64,000 nucleotides of DNA from Aplidium turbinatum (taxonomy: Eukaryota > Chordata > Ascidiacea > Aplousobranchia > Polyclinidae). Every line of letters begins with the position of its first letter. Position 1 is the stretch's first letter. Shown one piece after another: positions 11,926 to 24,300 of this stretch. The notes under the pieces are model-generated. The model was not told the origin of the DNA and ran no database searches. It saw only the letters and a list, made by a program, of their open reading frames with translations. The stretch is taken from contig OU964918.1 in the NCBI GenBank assembly GCA_918807975.1, forward strand, positions 42,454,477 through 42,518,476, in the 5' to 3' direction. A program made the translations under genes and the position numbers.

Positions 11926-11972
11926 GCGATAGACACGTGTTTCGCCCATGAGGCTGGGCTCATCAGTATCGC
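11926..11972 (-). ncRNA. Hammerhead ribozyme (type I, minimal stem III)
   Basis: On the minus strand, 5' to 3': GCGATA (stem I, 11972-11967), the invariant core CTGATGA (11966-11960), stem II GCCCA/TGGGC around a GCCTCA loop (11959-11944), the invariant GAAA (11943-11940), a 2-bp stem III closed by an ACGT loop (11939-11934 with A-U), the cleavage triplet GTC (11934-11932), and TATCGC (11931-11926), the perfect partner of the first strand. Every conserved core position is present and all three stems pair. Open stem I and a tiny stem III are the form known from Penelope-like retroelements and related small retroelements. No reverse transcriptase of that kind was seen nearby, so this may be a lone terminal repeat or SINE-like copy. 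Confidence 0.85.
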
Positions 11973-12660
11973 ACCGTATTCTGCCACAAATTTATTCGAC
12001 CACCGCTTTACCAGTCAGTTTAACTCTTATCTTTGTGGAAACAAAGAAAGAGCCAACAAAACCAGCAGGCGCCAGGGCAATTAGCAACCATGCTGTGGAT
12101 ATTTTTACAATTTGGTTTATTCTTTAACAATTTTCATGTTTTACATTGTTGTTACAACGTAAAAATAACGTTGAAGAATATAACTGAGACTAAGATTTAC
12201 AGTTTTGATCTCTGTGGAGCCAACGAACAAACAATGAATAAAACAAGAAAAAAATCGCTGTAGCCTATGTCATTATGCCGCTATATGTATTATTGATTTA
12301 CCGCTAGATGTAACTTTACTATTTCATCGTACATGTTTAATTTATAGTTCAATTCAAAATAAAACTTCAATTATATAGCTTAGCTTCCACTGCTGGAGTT
12401 GGACCAATACAAGCAAAGTACCAACAGTTTTAAATTGCAAAATAAGAAGACTATAACTAAAGGAAGTGTGATAGCTCTGACTGCAGTGATGTCACAACTC
12501 CCACAAAGTGGTAATAATATCACGTCACACGAAAAGATAGGACGTTGCTGCTGCCATGCGGGAGCTTTATCATCGCAAGCTAAGCTTGTCTCTTGGGTCC
12601 CAAATACTTTGCTTTTATACGTCACAAGAAAGCCCACCATCTGCTTTGAATACATTAGCA

Positions 12661-13411
12661 CAGTGGTTCTTAACCAGTGGGCCATGGCTCACTGGTGGGC
12701 CATGGCTCACTGGTGGGCCATAGAAGCATTTTAAGGTGGGCCACAGACATATATATAAAATTGAAAGATTTATTGAAACATTTTGTTTCATTTTTGTCAC
12801 TACAGTCAATTTTACACTGGTGTGTTTGTTCAGTTACAATGAATGATGCTGCTGTTTTTAGCTACAAAGTGGCAATCATTGTTCTAATTATTGCAACATT
12901 CAGTTTTACATTAACTCAGTTTTTACAACACTTTGTGATGTAATAGACTAGTTTGTGGTTACAATTAAGCTATCTTTATAAGCGGTCGCCTTGTTGAACT
13001 GCTGCAGATCCGCTTTTTAGTACGTGCAGCATTTTATTTTGTGAATTATTTTGGGGAGGAATTGACAATACATGAAGCTTTAAGATTGATGAAAATTACA
13101 TTCAGCATGTACATCAGTTAGTCATCATTCATTGAGGCCATCAAAACTGAAACTGAAACTTCACCTGGAAAAAGTTCATCCAAATTACAAGGATAAAGAT
13201 GTGATTTTTTTAAACGAAAAGAAGATAATGTGAAGCGTCAGCGCCTGGATTCAACAAGGGGATTCCTGCAACTTTCTAAAGGCGATGTTCTGCTGCTTTT
13301 TGTTTATAAACCTTTTTTGTATTTTTTTTTCTTACTTAAAAATTGAATGGGCCACAGAACTTTTGTGCAAACAAAAATGGGCCACGAAAGAAAAAAGATT
13401 GAGAACCACTG
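12661..13411 (+). mobile_element. hAT DNA transposon, internally deleted
   Basis: Starts CAGTGGTTCTTAACC and ends GATTGAGAACCACTG, a typical hAT terminal inverted repeat, and is flanked by perfect 8-bp duplications CATTAGCA (12653-12660, 13412-13419). Just inside the left end a unit GGGCCATGGCTCACTGGT is repeated. At about 13150-13290 two overlapping frames read LEKVHPNYKDKD and FFKRKEDNVKRQRLDS, the N-terminal BED-type zinc finger region of hAT transposases, with a frame change between them. The rest of the transposase is missing, so the copy is non-autonomous. Confidence 0.85.
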
Positions 13412-13419
13412 CATTAGCA

Positions 13420-15240
13420 GAATATGCACTAAAGTGACCTCTGCTATGTTTGGCATATATTGCTTTTCGTTGTGATGGTCAAAAGTAAAAACAAACTGAA
13501 CTGAACTGAGCAATACAAAAAACTTTTTTCAATTTTGAAATTGCAACACTGACCAAGTTAGATTGAAACTTCAAATCGATTTTCTTGGACACATGTCATA
13601 TTAACAGTGGCTTAATATTAATAATTGCCATGAAATACTTTGTACAGTACGTGTTCTAAAACATGTCTCTATCTAGTGAGTAAAGTTTAATTAAGGTGAT
13701 CTTAATCTTATTGTTCTTCAAGATCAAGATCACACAAAAAGTGATCTGGAAGATCAAGATCATGTCCATCTCTGCTTGTAGCCTGCAGGCTTTAAACCAC
13801 TGTCACCGGTCATCGAAAGTGACAGAGTGAAGTTTCCTTTTGTTATAGAAGTGTTGTTGCCTGCGAATTATTCCATCTACTATAGGTGCCGTTGAATGAA
13901 GAGCAGTCCTGAAATTCGTTGCTCAACGCGCACCCCGAGAGCTGAAGCAGCGCTGCGTGGTCTTGAGATTTACGGGGCGGACAATGTTGACGTGTTAGCC
14001 TGCTATTATTGTGTTGATTTTTGAAGGTGTTATTTTTATTGCCTTTCTCAAGGGCATAACAAGGAAACTTGCCTAATTTTTTTGTACACTGCATTAAAGC
14101 TGAAAGTCCAACAGAAAAGCTATATGAACGCCACTTTTAAAAATCTTTGGTATGAAACAGTTAAGGTTTGTTGCAATAACCTGCTGGATTCCATGTGAAA
14201 GATCGTTGGTTTGCCATAGGGTGCCACAAAATATTGTGCTCTTTTTTAGGGTGCCGTAAGCCTAAAAAGGTTGAAAACCACTATTTGCTTCTCATCAGTG
14301 TTATCAGATTGTTCAAGTCGTCTTCAATTTGGTGAAATGTGTGTTGTAGGTACTGGGGAAAAAATTTAAAGTTGGGGAGATTTCCAGATTTTGAAAACCT
14401 AACACGAGTAACAAGACCTACCTCAAAACGTGGAGTCAGTTTTCTTTCTTTTTTTAGAGGTTTTATGAGATTGGCAACAAACTGCTTCAAAATTAGGTGA
14501 AGACATTTTTAGAGATCACCCTAGCTGGTGTCGACGGCCGAAATGTGTGTTAATGAAACGCAGTTGCGTTTGCGGAAAATTGCGAAACATCTCCAGAGCA
14601 TTCAACCGGCGACGACTTTCAACACACTTCTCAATGATCTAGTAGTATTACTTATGTGAGGCTATAGGCTAACTGAGAGGTATATAACTACACGACATTT
14701 AAAATAACAGGAACGAAAGGTGATTCGGCTAGGTGAGCTATGTTTTTACTGCTGGTTTTGTGTCAGACAATGTTATTTTCTCATGTCTATGACTATTAGA
14801 GTTCAAAACATATAGTAATAATAATCGTAAGCAAAGAGCATTTTCGGGAATTAAAATGTTCAGAATCTTTTAGAAATAGCTTTGACAACTGAGACTATGC
14901 AACTCTTGAACTCACGAAATTACCTGAGATAAAACGCCGAAAACAGGCACTCAAAAAACACCGTAAGACGTACGCACTCAAAGTGGCCTACTATACAATT
15001 GAAAAACATAACTTAACTAGCTCTAGGCCCTACAAGTGCCTATATGCTAAGTCTGTTGATTGCTGTAGTTTCGAACTAACCACCACATCCGCTAGGTGTC
15101 ACTAAAATGCTTTTTCCAGAGTGTGATCCTGGTTTTACTGTAATACGTATTGCTTTTCCTGCGATTCAGTTTTACATTTAGCTTACACAATTACACATGC
15201 TTCTTTAGGATGTATACGGAAAGTGTATTAACAAAGCTTT
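13420..15240. other. No gene recognised; repeat debris
   Basis: Includes a 125-bp repeat (13846-13970, listed separately) and, at about 14215-14283, a hAT-like right end reading GGTTGAAAACCACTA whose left partner was not found. No supported coding. Confidence 0.4.
13846..13970 (+). repeat. Interspersed repeat, copy 1
   Basis: Shares about 125 bp with 38929-39053, including GAAGTGTTGTTG, ATTATTCCATC, AGGTGCCG and GCTGCTTGATCTTG-like words, at perhaps 80% identity by eye. The family is unknown. Confidence 0.6.
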
Positions 15241-15244
15241 TATT
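15239..15244 (-). promoter_or_regulatory. Possible polyadenylation signal of meprin-like gene 1
   Basis: AATAAA on the minus strand about 110 bases after the proposed TAA stop at 15356-15354. Chance occurrence is likely in such AT-rich sequence. Confidence 0.35.
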
Positions 15245-15353
15245 TAACAGTAGGTTGTCACATTTTCAGCTTAATGCAGAAATTAGAATGTCAATTATTA
15301 TGATAAAGGCATTGACATGACATGATGATATTGCCATCGGAGTTCAGTCTTCT

Positions 15354-18300
15354 TTAAAGAGCTCTTCCCCTCTGTAAAAGAATACAGTTTGTTATTTAAG
15401 ACACGAACCGTTGATGAATTAGATATGAAATTTTAATATACGTATTTCTCCAAGAAGAAATACCAAAAACAACCGTGTGTCATTTTTGCGCGGGTATTCC
15501 AATGGCAGTTATTAATCTAAAGTTAGAGCTTCGGTAGAGAGTTTGTCTTGTTGAACCCGAACTTGATTTCGTTAATCTAAAGTTTATGCAAAAAGCAAAA
15601 TGATCCTACCAGCATTGCTTTGTGGAGTTCTTTGCTATGCTTGTTCATGACGAAGTAGATGGCAATGAACATGAGCAAGAAAACTGACGCTGACGCAATT
15701 GCCACAATCATAACGGCTGCTGTGGTCGTCAGCGAATCATTGTTCTCTACAGGGTCATCTTCAGAAATATTAAAAAGCAGCGCTTTGTTGTCATTCAACG
15801 GCTTTGTCATCAGGTCAGTTTGCTTCTGCTTTGAATTAGATGCATCTGCCCACGGCGTCATATCTAGAAAAGTAAAATGTAAGTTAGTTTTTTTACAATT
15901 GCTGCAAAAGTTTAACATTGAAATGGTTTAATTTATTTTGTCGCCATTCTTAATGTTACCTTTAACTTCTACAGAAATCACCAACGAATCGTGTTTCACA
16001 AAATCTCTGGTGTCCATGATATCGCTGATAGTCATGAAGCTAGAGTAACCGTATCCGCTGTTTCGTTCCTAAGACAAAAACAAATAATGTAAGCTGAAAA
16101 TGTTTAACCCAGATAGGGCGTGATATCACAAAATCAGTTTGTCTATTTGTTTACCTCTTGATAGTACACAGTTTTTGTATTTTCTAGCACAGACTTATAA
16201 GTAGCTTATAATGTTTTTCAGCTTTGAAGTAGTTTGTGTGATAGTCTAATATGAAAAGTACAAACAACACAATCAATGCTGCAACAAGCAGGTGTCCACT
16301 TTTGATATGTTGTTTTTGTATGGACTTGCTTATTGTATCAAGTTCATCATATGGGAACAGAAATAGTCACATTTTACGAAGCTTTGTAATTGTCAAACCA
16401 AGTTTATTCATCCATACATCTCTCTATGCTAACAGCTGGTCATAGTATCTGATATTAAAAATTTAAAAAATGCTCATCTTGTTGACACATCAGATATCCC
16501 AAATATAAGCATTGGTATAGCAAAACAAAAACAAAAATTGTATAGCTGGCGTTTTAGGTCTAGAGTTGTTAAAAACCAAACGCTGGACGCAAAAGAGGCT
16601 TGTAGAAAATTAAATTATTTTCAATTAGGGAGTTTAAAATCTCAACTTTCAACTTAGTTCTGTAAATCTTTTATTCTGCTAAGTGAATGTTTTTAAGCTA
16701 ACTTGAAAGCCTGCAGCCGAGCCAATTGGTGTTGGTTACTGATGCATTCCACCAAAGCAAATGCGATCAAAGCAATACGACTATTTTTGTCAAAAATTTT
16801 AAACCAAAACTACTACACGTGTAAAAAAATTTCGGAGGGCAAGCCTTCCACTTCCCCCCTCCAATCCAGCTTTACTTTTTCGGACATTAAGATGTGCATT
16901 GTCCATTTATCTTATATACTTTGCTTTGTTAAAACTCAAGCCATTTCCCAACTTTTTTCTTGATCTGCTACTGTATTGTCGGTATGTTCACTGTTCAGGT
17001 CTATTATTTTTTTCTAGAAAGTTGTTCACTTTCAGTTAAAATAATGAATGTAAAATGTTGCCCTACATTGAAAGAGTTTGCGGCCATAACCTAACGCTTT
17101 CTTGTCCTATTTCATATAGAGATATGACTAAACATAAAGGCCCACTAGTGGATTTTGTGGAGAGGAAGGAAAAATGGTGCTCACACGGCCCTGACAATGT
17201 TCAAAATCACTTGCAAAGTAGGCGTAGGCCTAAGTGTCATTTTAGTCAAATTTAAGTGTTTAAATCAGCTTTGTTTGAATGCAATATGCAGTGTACGGCA
17301 TTTGGGGTAACGTTTTTCAAAGTTCAACAAATTAAAAAAGTAGCATTTATCAAGAGTAGGTTCTAAAATTTAACAATCAAATTTCCTAAGTGAACATGAT
17401 TTTAAATAACCTCCAATGCATGCATACCGAAGTCGGCTTCTGCCACGCAGAAGACGTCGCACTGCTCATGAAGTTATTGGATTGGCTCATCCGAAGGTTC
17501 GCATCTTTGTTTTGATCCACAACAGTCAAACGAATGAATCGGTCGCTGAATGGCCACTGAAGCTGATCGTCATTTTCACCTTTAGCCACGTAATAGAACA
17601 TGGCCATGTAGCCTTCGCTTGAGCTCGATGATCCTTTAGGATAAACCTGAAACGAGGTGTAGATTAATGAATGTATTCATGCGTTCACTCTTCTTAACGG
17701 TTGCAGCAGAAGTGTATTTGCAAGTGTGCTTCCAAAAAGTTTATTACAATGCACAAATGGTTAAAGTGAACTTGTGAATTTATGCAATTTCAACTGCGCT
17801 ACTTTTAATACTTAGTGTAAGCGCGTTGCTTATTAGTCTCATAATATTTGTTACACTTCACAAACATTTTATAAGAAATAACTTGAAAAATTAAACGTTG
17901 TAGGCCACCTTCACTTGAAAGGCATATCCATCATCGGTGTACATGACCGGGCTATATATGGATTCGCCTGGTTCGAGCATCTCCATCAGTTCGCTGTATT
18001 CGTGGATGACAAAATATCCCGTCTCGCATGGCTTGTCAGTTACGCTGACGTCATCGAGACCGATTATGTCACCAGGAGAACCATCTGCAAAAAACTAATT
18101 AGATACCAGGTAGGCCTATCGTTAAAATAACATAAAAACTATTAAAAGTTTTGACAAAGAAAAATTGTATTCTAGAGTATGTTCTTTGATTTTAAAGACA
18201 ATATCTTTTTGGCTAGGGCCATCGACCACTGCGGTCTTTTAGCTAAGTCGAACATAAAACTGAATAATGAATTGGAAAGCATTAGCTTCGTTTAGGTGTG

Positions 18301-21300
18301 ATTTTCACCAAGTTCGAAAGATTGCATTATAGCCTAATAGGGCACAGCTGAGTGGTGAGAGCCTTGAAACGGCAATCGAAAGGGCGCCGTTTCGACATCG
18401 CTCAAGAGCATGCGGCTGTGTCTTTGGCAGAACACTTAAAGGCATGCCTGAAGGTGGACACGAAGATTGGCTTCCTTGCCTTCCCGTCCACTTAATCTAA
18501 ATCTTCAACCACCTGGTGTAAGTCTGGATACGACAAAAAAAAGGGCACTTTCCCAGAGATCTTAATTTTTGTGGCAAAAGTATTGCTAAACACGTAATTT
18601 TTGTTTTTCATAACAAACCCATGATCTTGTAACGACTTGGCGGATATCAAATTAATAAATAATACAATTTCATAGGGTAGACATCTTTAATATACCGTAC
18701 AAACAAAGAATGCATGCAGTATTAGTATAAGTATTTTTAATATCATTTTTTTTACATTTTTGACAGAAATACTCCGAGTTAGTAGATTTAACCAGTAGCG
18801 TTGATAAAGGGGTTCAGAGGTACTTTTGGACCCGGGCCGGGGTTATTTTAGGGGACCGTAACCTTTCCAAGGGCCCGAAAACATGAATAAACCACATCGT
18901 ATTTTTTGAATATATACCGTAGTGCGTTTTTCTTATAAACGTCTTGATTTGGGGCCCAAAGATCTCATTGGTACCGGGCTCAAAATATCCTCTCAACAGC
19001 CCTGAGTTCAATCTGAGTTCAAATTACAGTGTTACCTGTTGTAGCAACAAACGCCAGTTTGTACATTGAAGGAGCTTTAATTGTCAACCTTTCTATGTTC
19101 CAGTCATACAAATGATCACCAGAGATCGTCGTAATTGCTTCGCCCAAGTCTAATATGTCTCCGGTGACTTGATCTATAGTTGCAATGTGGACACTAAAAC
19201 ATCAAAAACGAATTTAAAACGTTAAGCTATATTAGACACCACTCAGTAAGAAAACCATATTAATTTTAATGGCATGACAACGTAAAAACAACATAATCAC
19301 AACAGCAGAGTAATTTTGGAGCTGGTGCACAAGTCTCCGCCATGGTCATAAATGCGATATGACATGTTATGCGTCAAAATTGGAATCGACCAGCACATTT
19401 AGGGTGAAGTGTGTCAAAACTGAACAACATTCAACCATAGATAATAATTCAACCAAGCAAAAACTGTTTATGCTGTTACTAGCTCCCCTTAAATTCAATA
19501 TTTTCGAACCCCAACTTTCAGGGTAGAGTGAGGGTTTCGGTCGGAGTTAGAAAATAATAAAGCAAAGATAAAGTACTGTAGGCTATAGTCAAGACAGAAA
19601 ACAGCAACTTTGCCCTATATTTTTGTTCGATTGCAGTCTATGACGTTATGGCATTTTAACCAGGGATGGAGGAACCATTTTAAAAGTAGGTGGGCCCAAA
19701 GGCGTAGCAGTCAAAGTCAATCAAACTTCTGGGAGGCTTCTCCCCCCAGACCCCCCCCCCCCATAAAATTGTTGCATTCCTAATACTTCCAATCGTTTAT
19801 ACATTGTGTTTTCATGATTGCCTTTTGTGCCAACCAGCGAAAAATTTCCGTTTTTAGGCCCGATTTTCCCAAACAAATTACAAAATTGTTAAATTTCTCT
19901 ATAGCACTGTACAAAATATGGCGATGTACACACAAATCAAAAGGCAAAATACACACACAGTTATAATACCAACCTGGGAGAAATAATCTGCAGCAATTTA
20001 CAGTAGGCCTAGGTGCATGCACTGCATAATATGTAATGATATCATTGTTTTAACCTTAGAGCACAATTAGAGTGATATATAGATTATTCCACCAATCACA
20101 CGCAACCACACCCACATGTGCTGCCCATCAACAGTGGGCTCAACAGAAAAGTTTGAAGATTAGATTTCGTCATTGAGCTATCAAAGATAACACAGGTCAA
20201 CAAAATTTTTTTTTTTTAAAAAGCACGGCATGTGACAGCCATTTTAAGGTATTTCGAGGCCCCTGATTCCGAAAATACACTTGTTTTTTGCGAATTGGTT
20301 CTAGTTTTTGAGGTAGCCTACAGCAAAGACATTTTTTTTGCAATTTTGAGCCCCTATAGATTTAACGTCGTGTCGTTTATTACATAGACAAAACTAGAAG
20401 TAATCCCAGGCACATTTCTGAGTTGCATAAGCGCTATTTGAAACCAATCACTTGATTACAACCCAAACAAACAGCTATTTAACGTTTACTGGCCTAGTGA
20501 CAATCGAAATACGACGTGAAGCAAGCCTGAGGATCCAATTAAGATGTAGAATATATAACTTGTGCTTTGAAACAATGAAAACTATTAATACTACAAAAAG
20601 TGCTCAATGCCAAGCAAAAAGACAAAGCAGAGCGAATTAAATCAAATATAGTTATTACTATCTGAAGCCTTTACAAATTGTTTCACCTAACGGATCATCA
20701 GAAGGTCTTATTCAAATAGAATATATTATAGAATACAGCTATAATTCTATTTATAGCTGTATTCTATAGAATACAAATAGAATACAGCTATAAATAGAAT
20801 ATATTTGAATAAGACCTTCTGATGATCCGTTAGGTGAAACAATTTGTAAAGGCTTCAGATAGTAATAACTATATTTGATTTAACTTGTGCTTTGTGTTAA
20901 TATATTTGTTGACTTCAACAGTATCAGACTTACTAACTAAGCTACTAAGTACAAACAACAAAATACATACATTGTTTTGCTTAACAAACTAGACGAATAA
21001 GCAAAACAAAGCCATCGATGAACAAACGCAATTCTTCATTATGGTAGGCCTACTATAGGCTACTGAGCAACACCAATCAAGGTACGAAGGCCATTTATAT
21101 AATTACAGAATACAAAGTTGTGTTCTTCAATAAAGTAGCTGCTTAAAATTTTATCCTTGTTACGGAAGAACGTAGCCTAATCTTGGTTCGAAATTCAATT
21201 CCTGGTAGTTTCAAAAATTCGAAAAAACTAAGTGCATTTTTGAAATCAGGGGCCCTGAAATACTCTAAAATGACTCTCACCTTTTGAGCCAAAATTTCTT

Positions 21301-24300
21301 TGTTGGCCTGTGTAATCAAATTAGTGTGCATCAAATGAGTGAAGAGCTTTTTTTTAGAAACTCCTTCTCTAATTTGCCGTTTTCGCTATCTTTTCAAAGA
21401 AATTTGGCTTTCAAAAGTGGGTGGGCCAGGCCCAGGGATATCTAGAGAAGGGGATATGAAGGCTCGCAGCGATTGCCTTGTTCTCATGACACTACCAGGG
21501 TGGTAGTTTGTAGTGCTTTAATCATGTGGTTCTTTTTAAAATCGTAGAAAGTTTTGTAGTGCAGCTGGTACAATGAGCTACAGAAGACAGTTAGCAAATG
21601 TTACCTAGAGTATATTTAAAGAATACTTGTTTACAAAGACAGTCAAAAAGTTACCAGTAAGCTGTTTTTTATAACAAAGCCTTTACAGGAGGCTAGATGT
21701 AAAGCAAGTATATGGGTAGTTGAATTAACAAGCAACTATGAGCATGCTGTAAATATCCAGGCCTGATTCTAATAGCGCAATGCAAGTTATCATAACAAGA
21801 TTTAATAAACTACTATCGGTGCCAATTGTCATTTTACGATAAACAAAGATTATTTACGATAAACAAAAGCCCTTCTATTGTCAGACGTATAATAAAAATA
21901 AAAAGATCTACCTGTAATCTTATCTACCTGTAATAAAAGCCTTCGTATCCCCTTCTTTAGATATCCCTGGCTAGGCCCACCCAAAAAATAAAGTAGGTGG
22001 GCCCAGGCCTACGAGGCCCAGGTGGTTCCTCTATCCCTGATTTTAACCAGGTCGGAGACTTGTACATCAGCTCCGTAATTTTATATCTAAAAAGGTAGCC
22101 TACTTACTTTCATTTTTTGTTACCTGGATACGTAAACTACTCTGCTTATCAATTGCATATAAACGGACTTTCCACAATCTGCATACTTCTAAACTTATGT
22201 TTGAAAGATTTGTATAGAAGTATTATTGTGCCATAATTTGAACGTTTCTTTTCATTAAATCTATCAAAGAATTGAAGACATTAATCATCCACCTCAGACT
22301 GGATAGGCTATTTGGAGCCAAGCTCATGTGATAAGAAAACTCCAAACACTGTTGAGACACTCTCGACTTGTATCTCATTGAGTACATTGCTCCAGTAGCT
22401 GCAGAGATGACACCTTCTCCGAACAACATGTAACTACCTGCAGAAAATCGAAAAAAAAAACAGCAAAAGAATTACAAAATATGACTGTAACAAAAATGAA
22501 AATCATATACGATTTTCTCTATTCATTTTCACAACTTTTAAAAACCATGAGAGAAATAACGAGCTGTAAGTTCAGTTCTATTGGTTTGAAACAGCGAAAA
22601 AATTGCAATGAGAAAAGTATTTTTATTACTGTAAGCACGTACTTTCACCTACCCGAAAATACGCCAACTAGTTAACTACAATAGTTAGGCGTCCCACTGA
22701 AACTGAATTACATAAAAGTTATGTTGCCAGCCTGATTATCAGCCATGTAATAGTTGCAGACATTTGACTGATGGGTTTTTCTCTCACACGTACTCCTTAG
22801 ATATCGAGGCATAAATAGAAATTGGTGACCTTTTTACGAAGAGAGCTCGCTGACGCTCTGCATATAACTACATCTATTGAACTACAGCTATATTACACTA
22901 CACCCCATTGTCTTGTCACTTCAGCATGTACCTGCTCCAACAACGTCACTAGAGCTATCTGTAGTAGGGTAACTGGGGGGATCGTTACTCGAATCCGGGG
23001 TGTGAATGCTCCAATCAGCTGAGTCGACCGTGTCTTGTATATACCCGCACACACTCTCATCATCGAAATTGCAGTTGTTTGTCACTCTTAAGGGATCCGC
23101 TACGCAAAATATGACGTAAATAAGTTATAACATGAGACATCAAGTTGGATCTAGTCGACTAACGTGGTTTCAACTAGTTTGAGATTTACAACCAGGTAGG
23201 CCTACAATACAGTAAGCTTTAAAATAATATTTATAACGTAAATCATTGCTCAGAAGCCATTTTCGTGTACAAAAGCTCATAAATTTTCAAACTTTCCCAG
23301 CACGCCTAGATTAAAATATAACTAACGAGTAAAAATATATGAAAATCAAAAACTCTATCACTATCGAATATAAATTACTTGTACTTTACGTATTGTAATC
23401 ATGTAGGCTAAGTGCTGTGCTAAAAAGGTAGAACTGTTTTGACAAATCTAGAGATACTTTTTTGATAAAAGATTTTAAATTAATCACGTATTGTTTATCA
23501 AAACCACATTCAAATATATGAAATACAAATTAGACTTTATTTTAGAGATTTTTATAATGTGTAGGATCAATTGCATCAAACTGTAGAACATGCAATGCAT
23601 AACCTCCTGGCTACTAATAACTTTTTATTCTTTACGATTTATACTAGGTTAACCCAAGAGTTTTGCCAAGCAAAAAATCTTTCAAATCAAAAAAAAAGTT
23701 AAGTTTCCAAACGACTTACCACATCCGTACATTCGATTGATCTTTGTTACGTCACCCGGGCTGAATGATCTCCGCTGACCAATCACATCTTGAAACTGGG
23801 GATCGATTGTGACGATTGTAGGTTCTCCGTTGGTGCTGCAGAGAAATGATTAAAAAAAATAAAGCACAAACTCGGCTCAAAGCATCATACTCCAGGGCTT
23901 CCTAAACTATGGTATGGGTCGCCAGTCGCTATCAAAAATAAGACTGAAAACAGCAATTTTGGGGTTTCGAAACAAATTACAAGTAAACCTTCATTTGCAG
24001 TAGAAGTTTGTTTTCTTAACAACATAATACAGATAAAACCAAGCAACCACACGGCATTTAACATAGTACATTTAAACTGAACATAAAGTACGTTCACGTT
24101 TTTATGTTCAGTTTAAATGTATTATGTTAAATGCCGTTTGGTTGCTTGATTTTATCTGTCTATGGTTAAAGAAAGTCACCTCTTGACCAAAATTGTATTA
24201 ACAACATAGATTTTAAGCTGCAAGCCTACATAAATGTTTTGGTGTCATGTAGCCTTTTGATATTTCAAGATAAAGTAAAATTTTCAAAAGTTCAAGATTT

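Larger units (their letters stand above)
19661..22039. mobile_element. hAT element, 2.4 kb, host of two nested insertions
   Basis: Left end CAGGGATGGAGGAACCA, right end the reverse complement of CAGGGATAGAGGAACCA, flanked by perfect 8-bp duplications ATTTTAAC (19653-19660, 22040-22047). Both subterminal regions carry GTAGGTGGGCCCA. No transposase is recognised. It contains the elements at 20190-21313 and 21433-21969 and sits in the intron of gene 1 between exons 22437-22293 and 19193-19036, which accounts for most of that intron. Confidence 0.85.

Noticed and set aside
12399-12943. Overlapping frames with WAMAHWWAMAHWW or GHGSLVGHGSLV
   Set aside because: They translate the short GGGCCATGGCTCACTGGT repeat at the left end of the hAT element.
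15577-15918. A separate 113-residue membrane protein gene
   Set aside because: It is the membrane-anchor exon of gene 1 (15863-15610) read with intron sequence at both sides.
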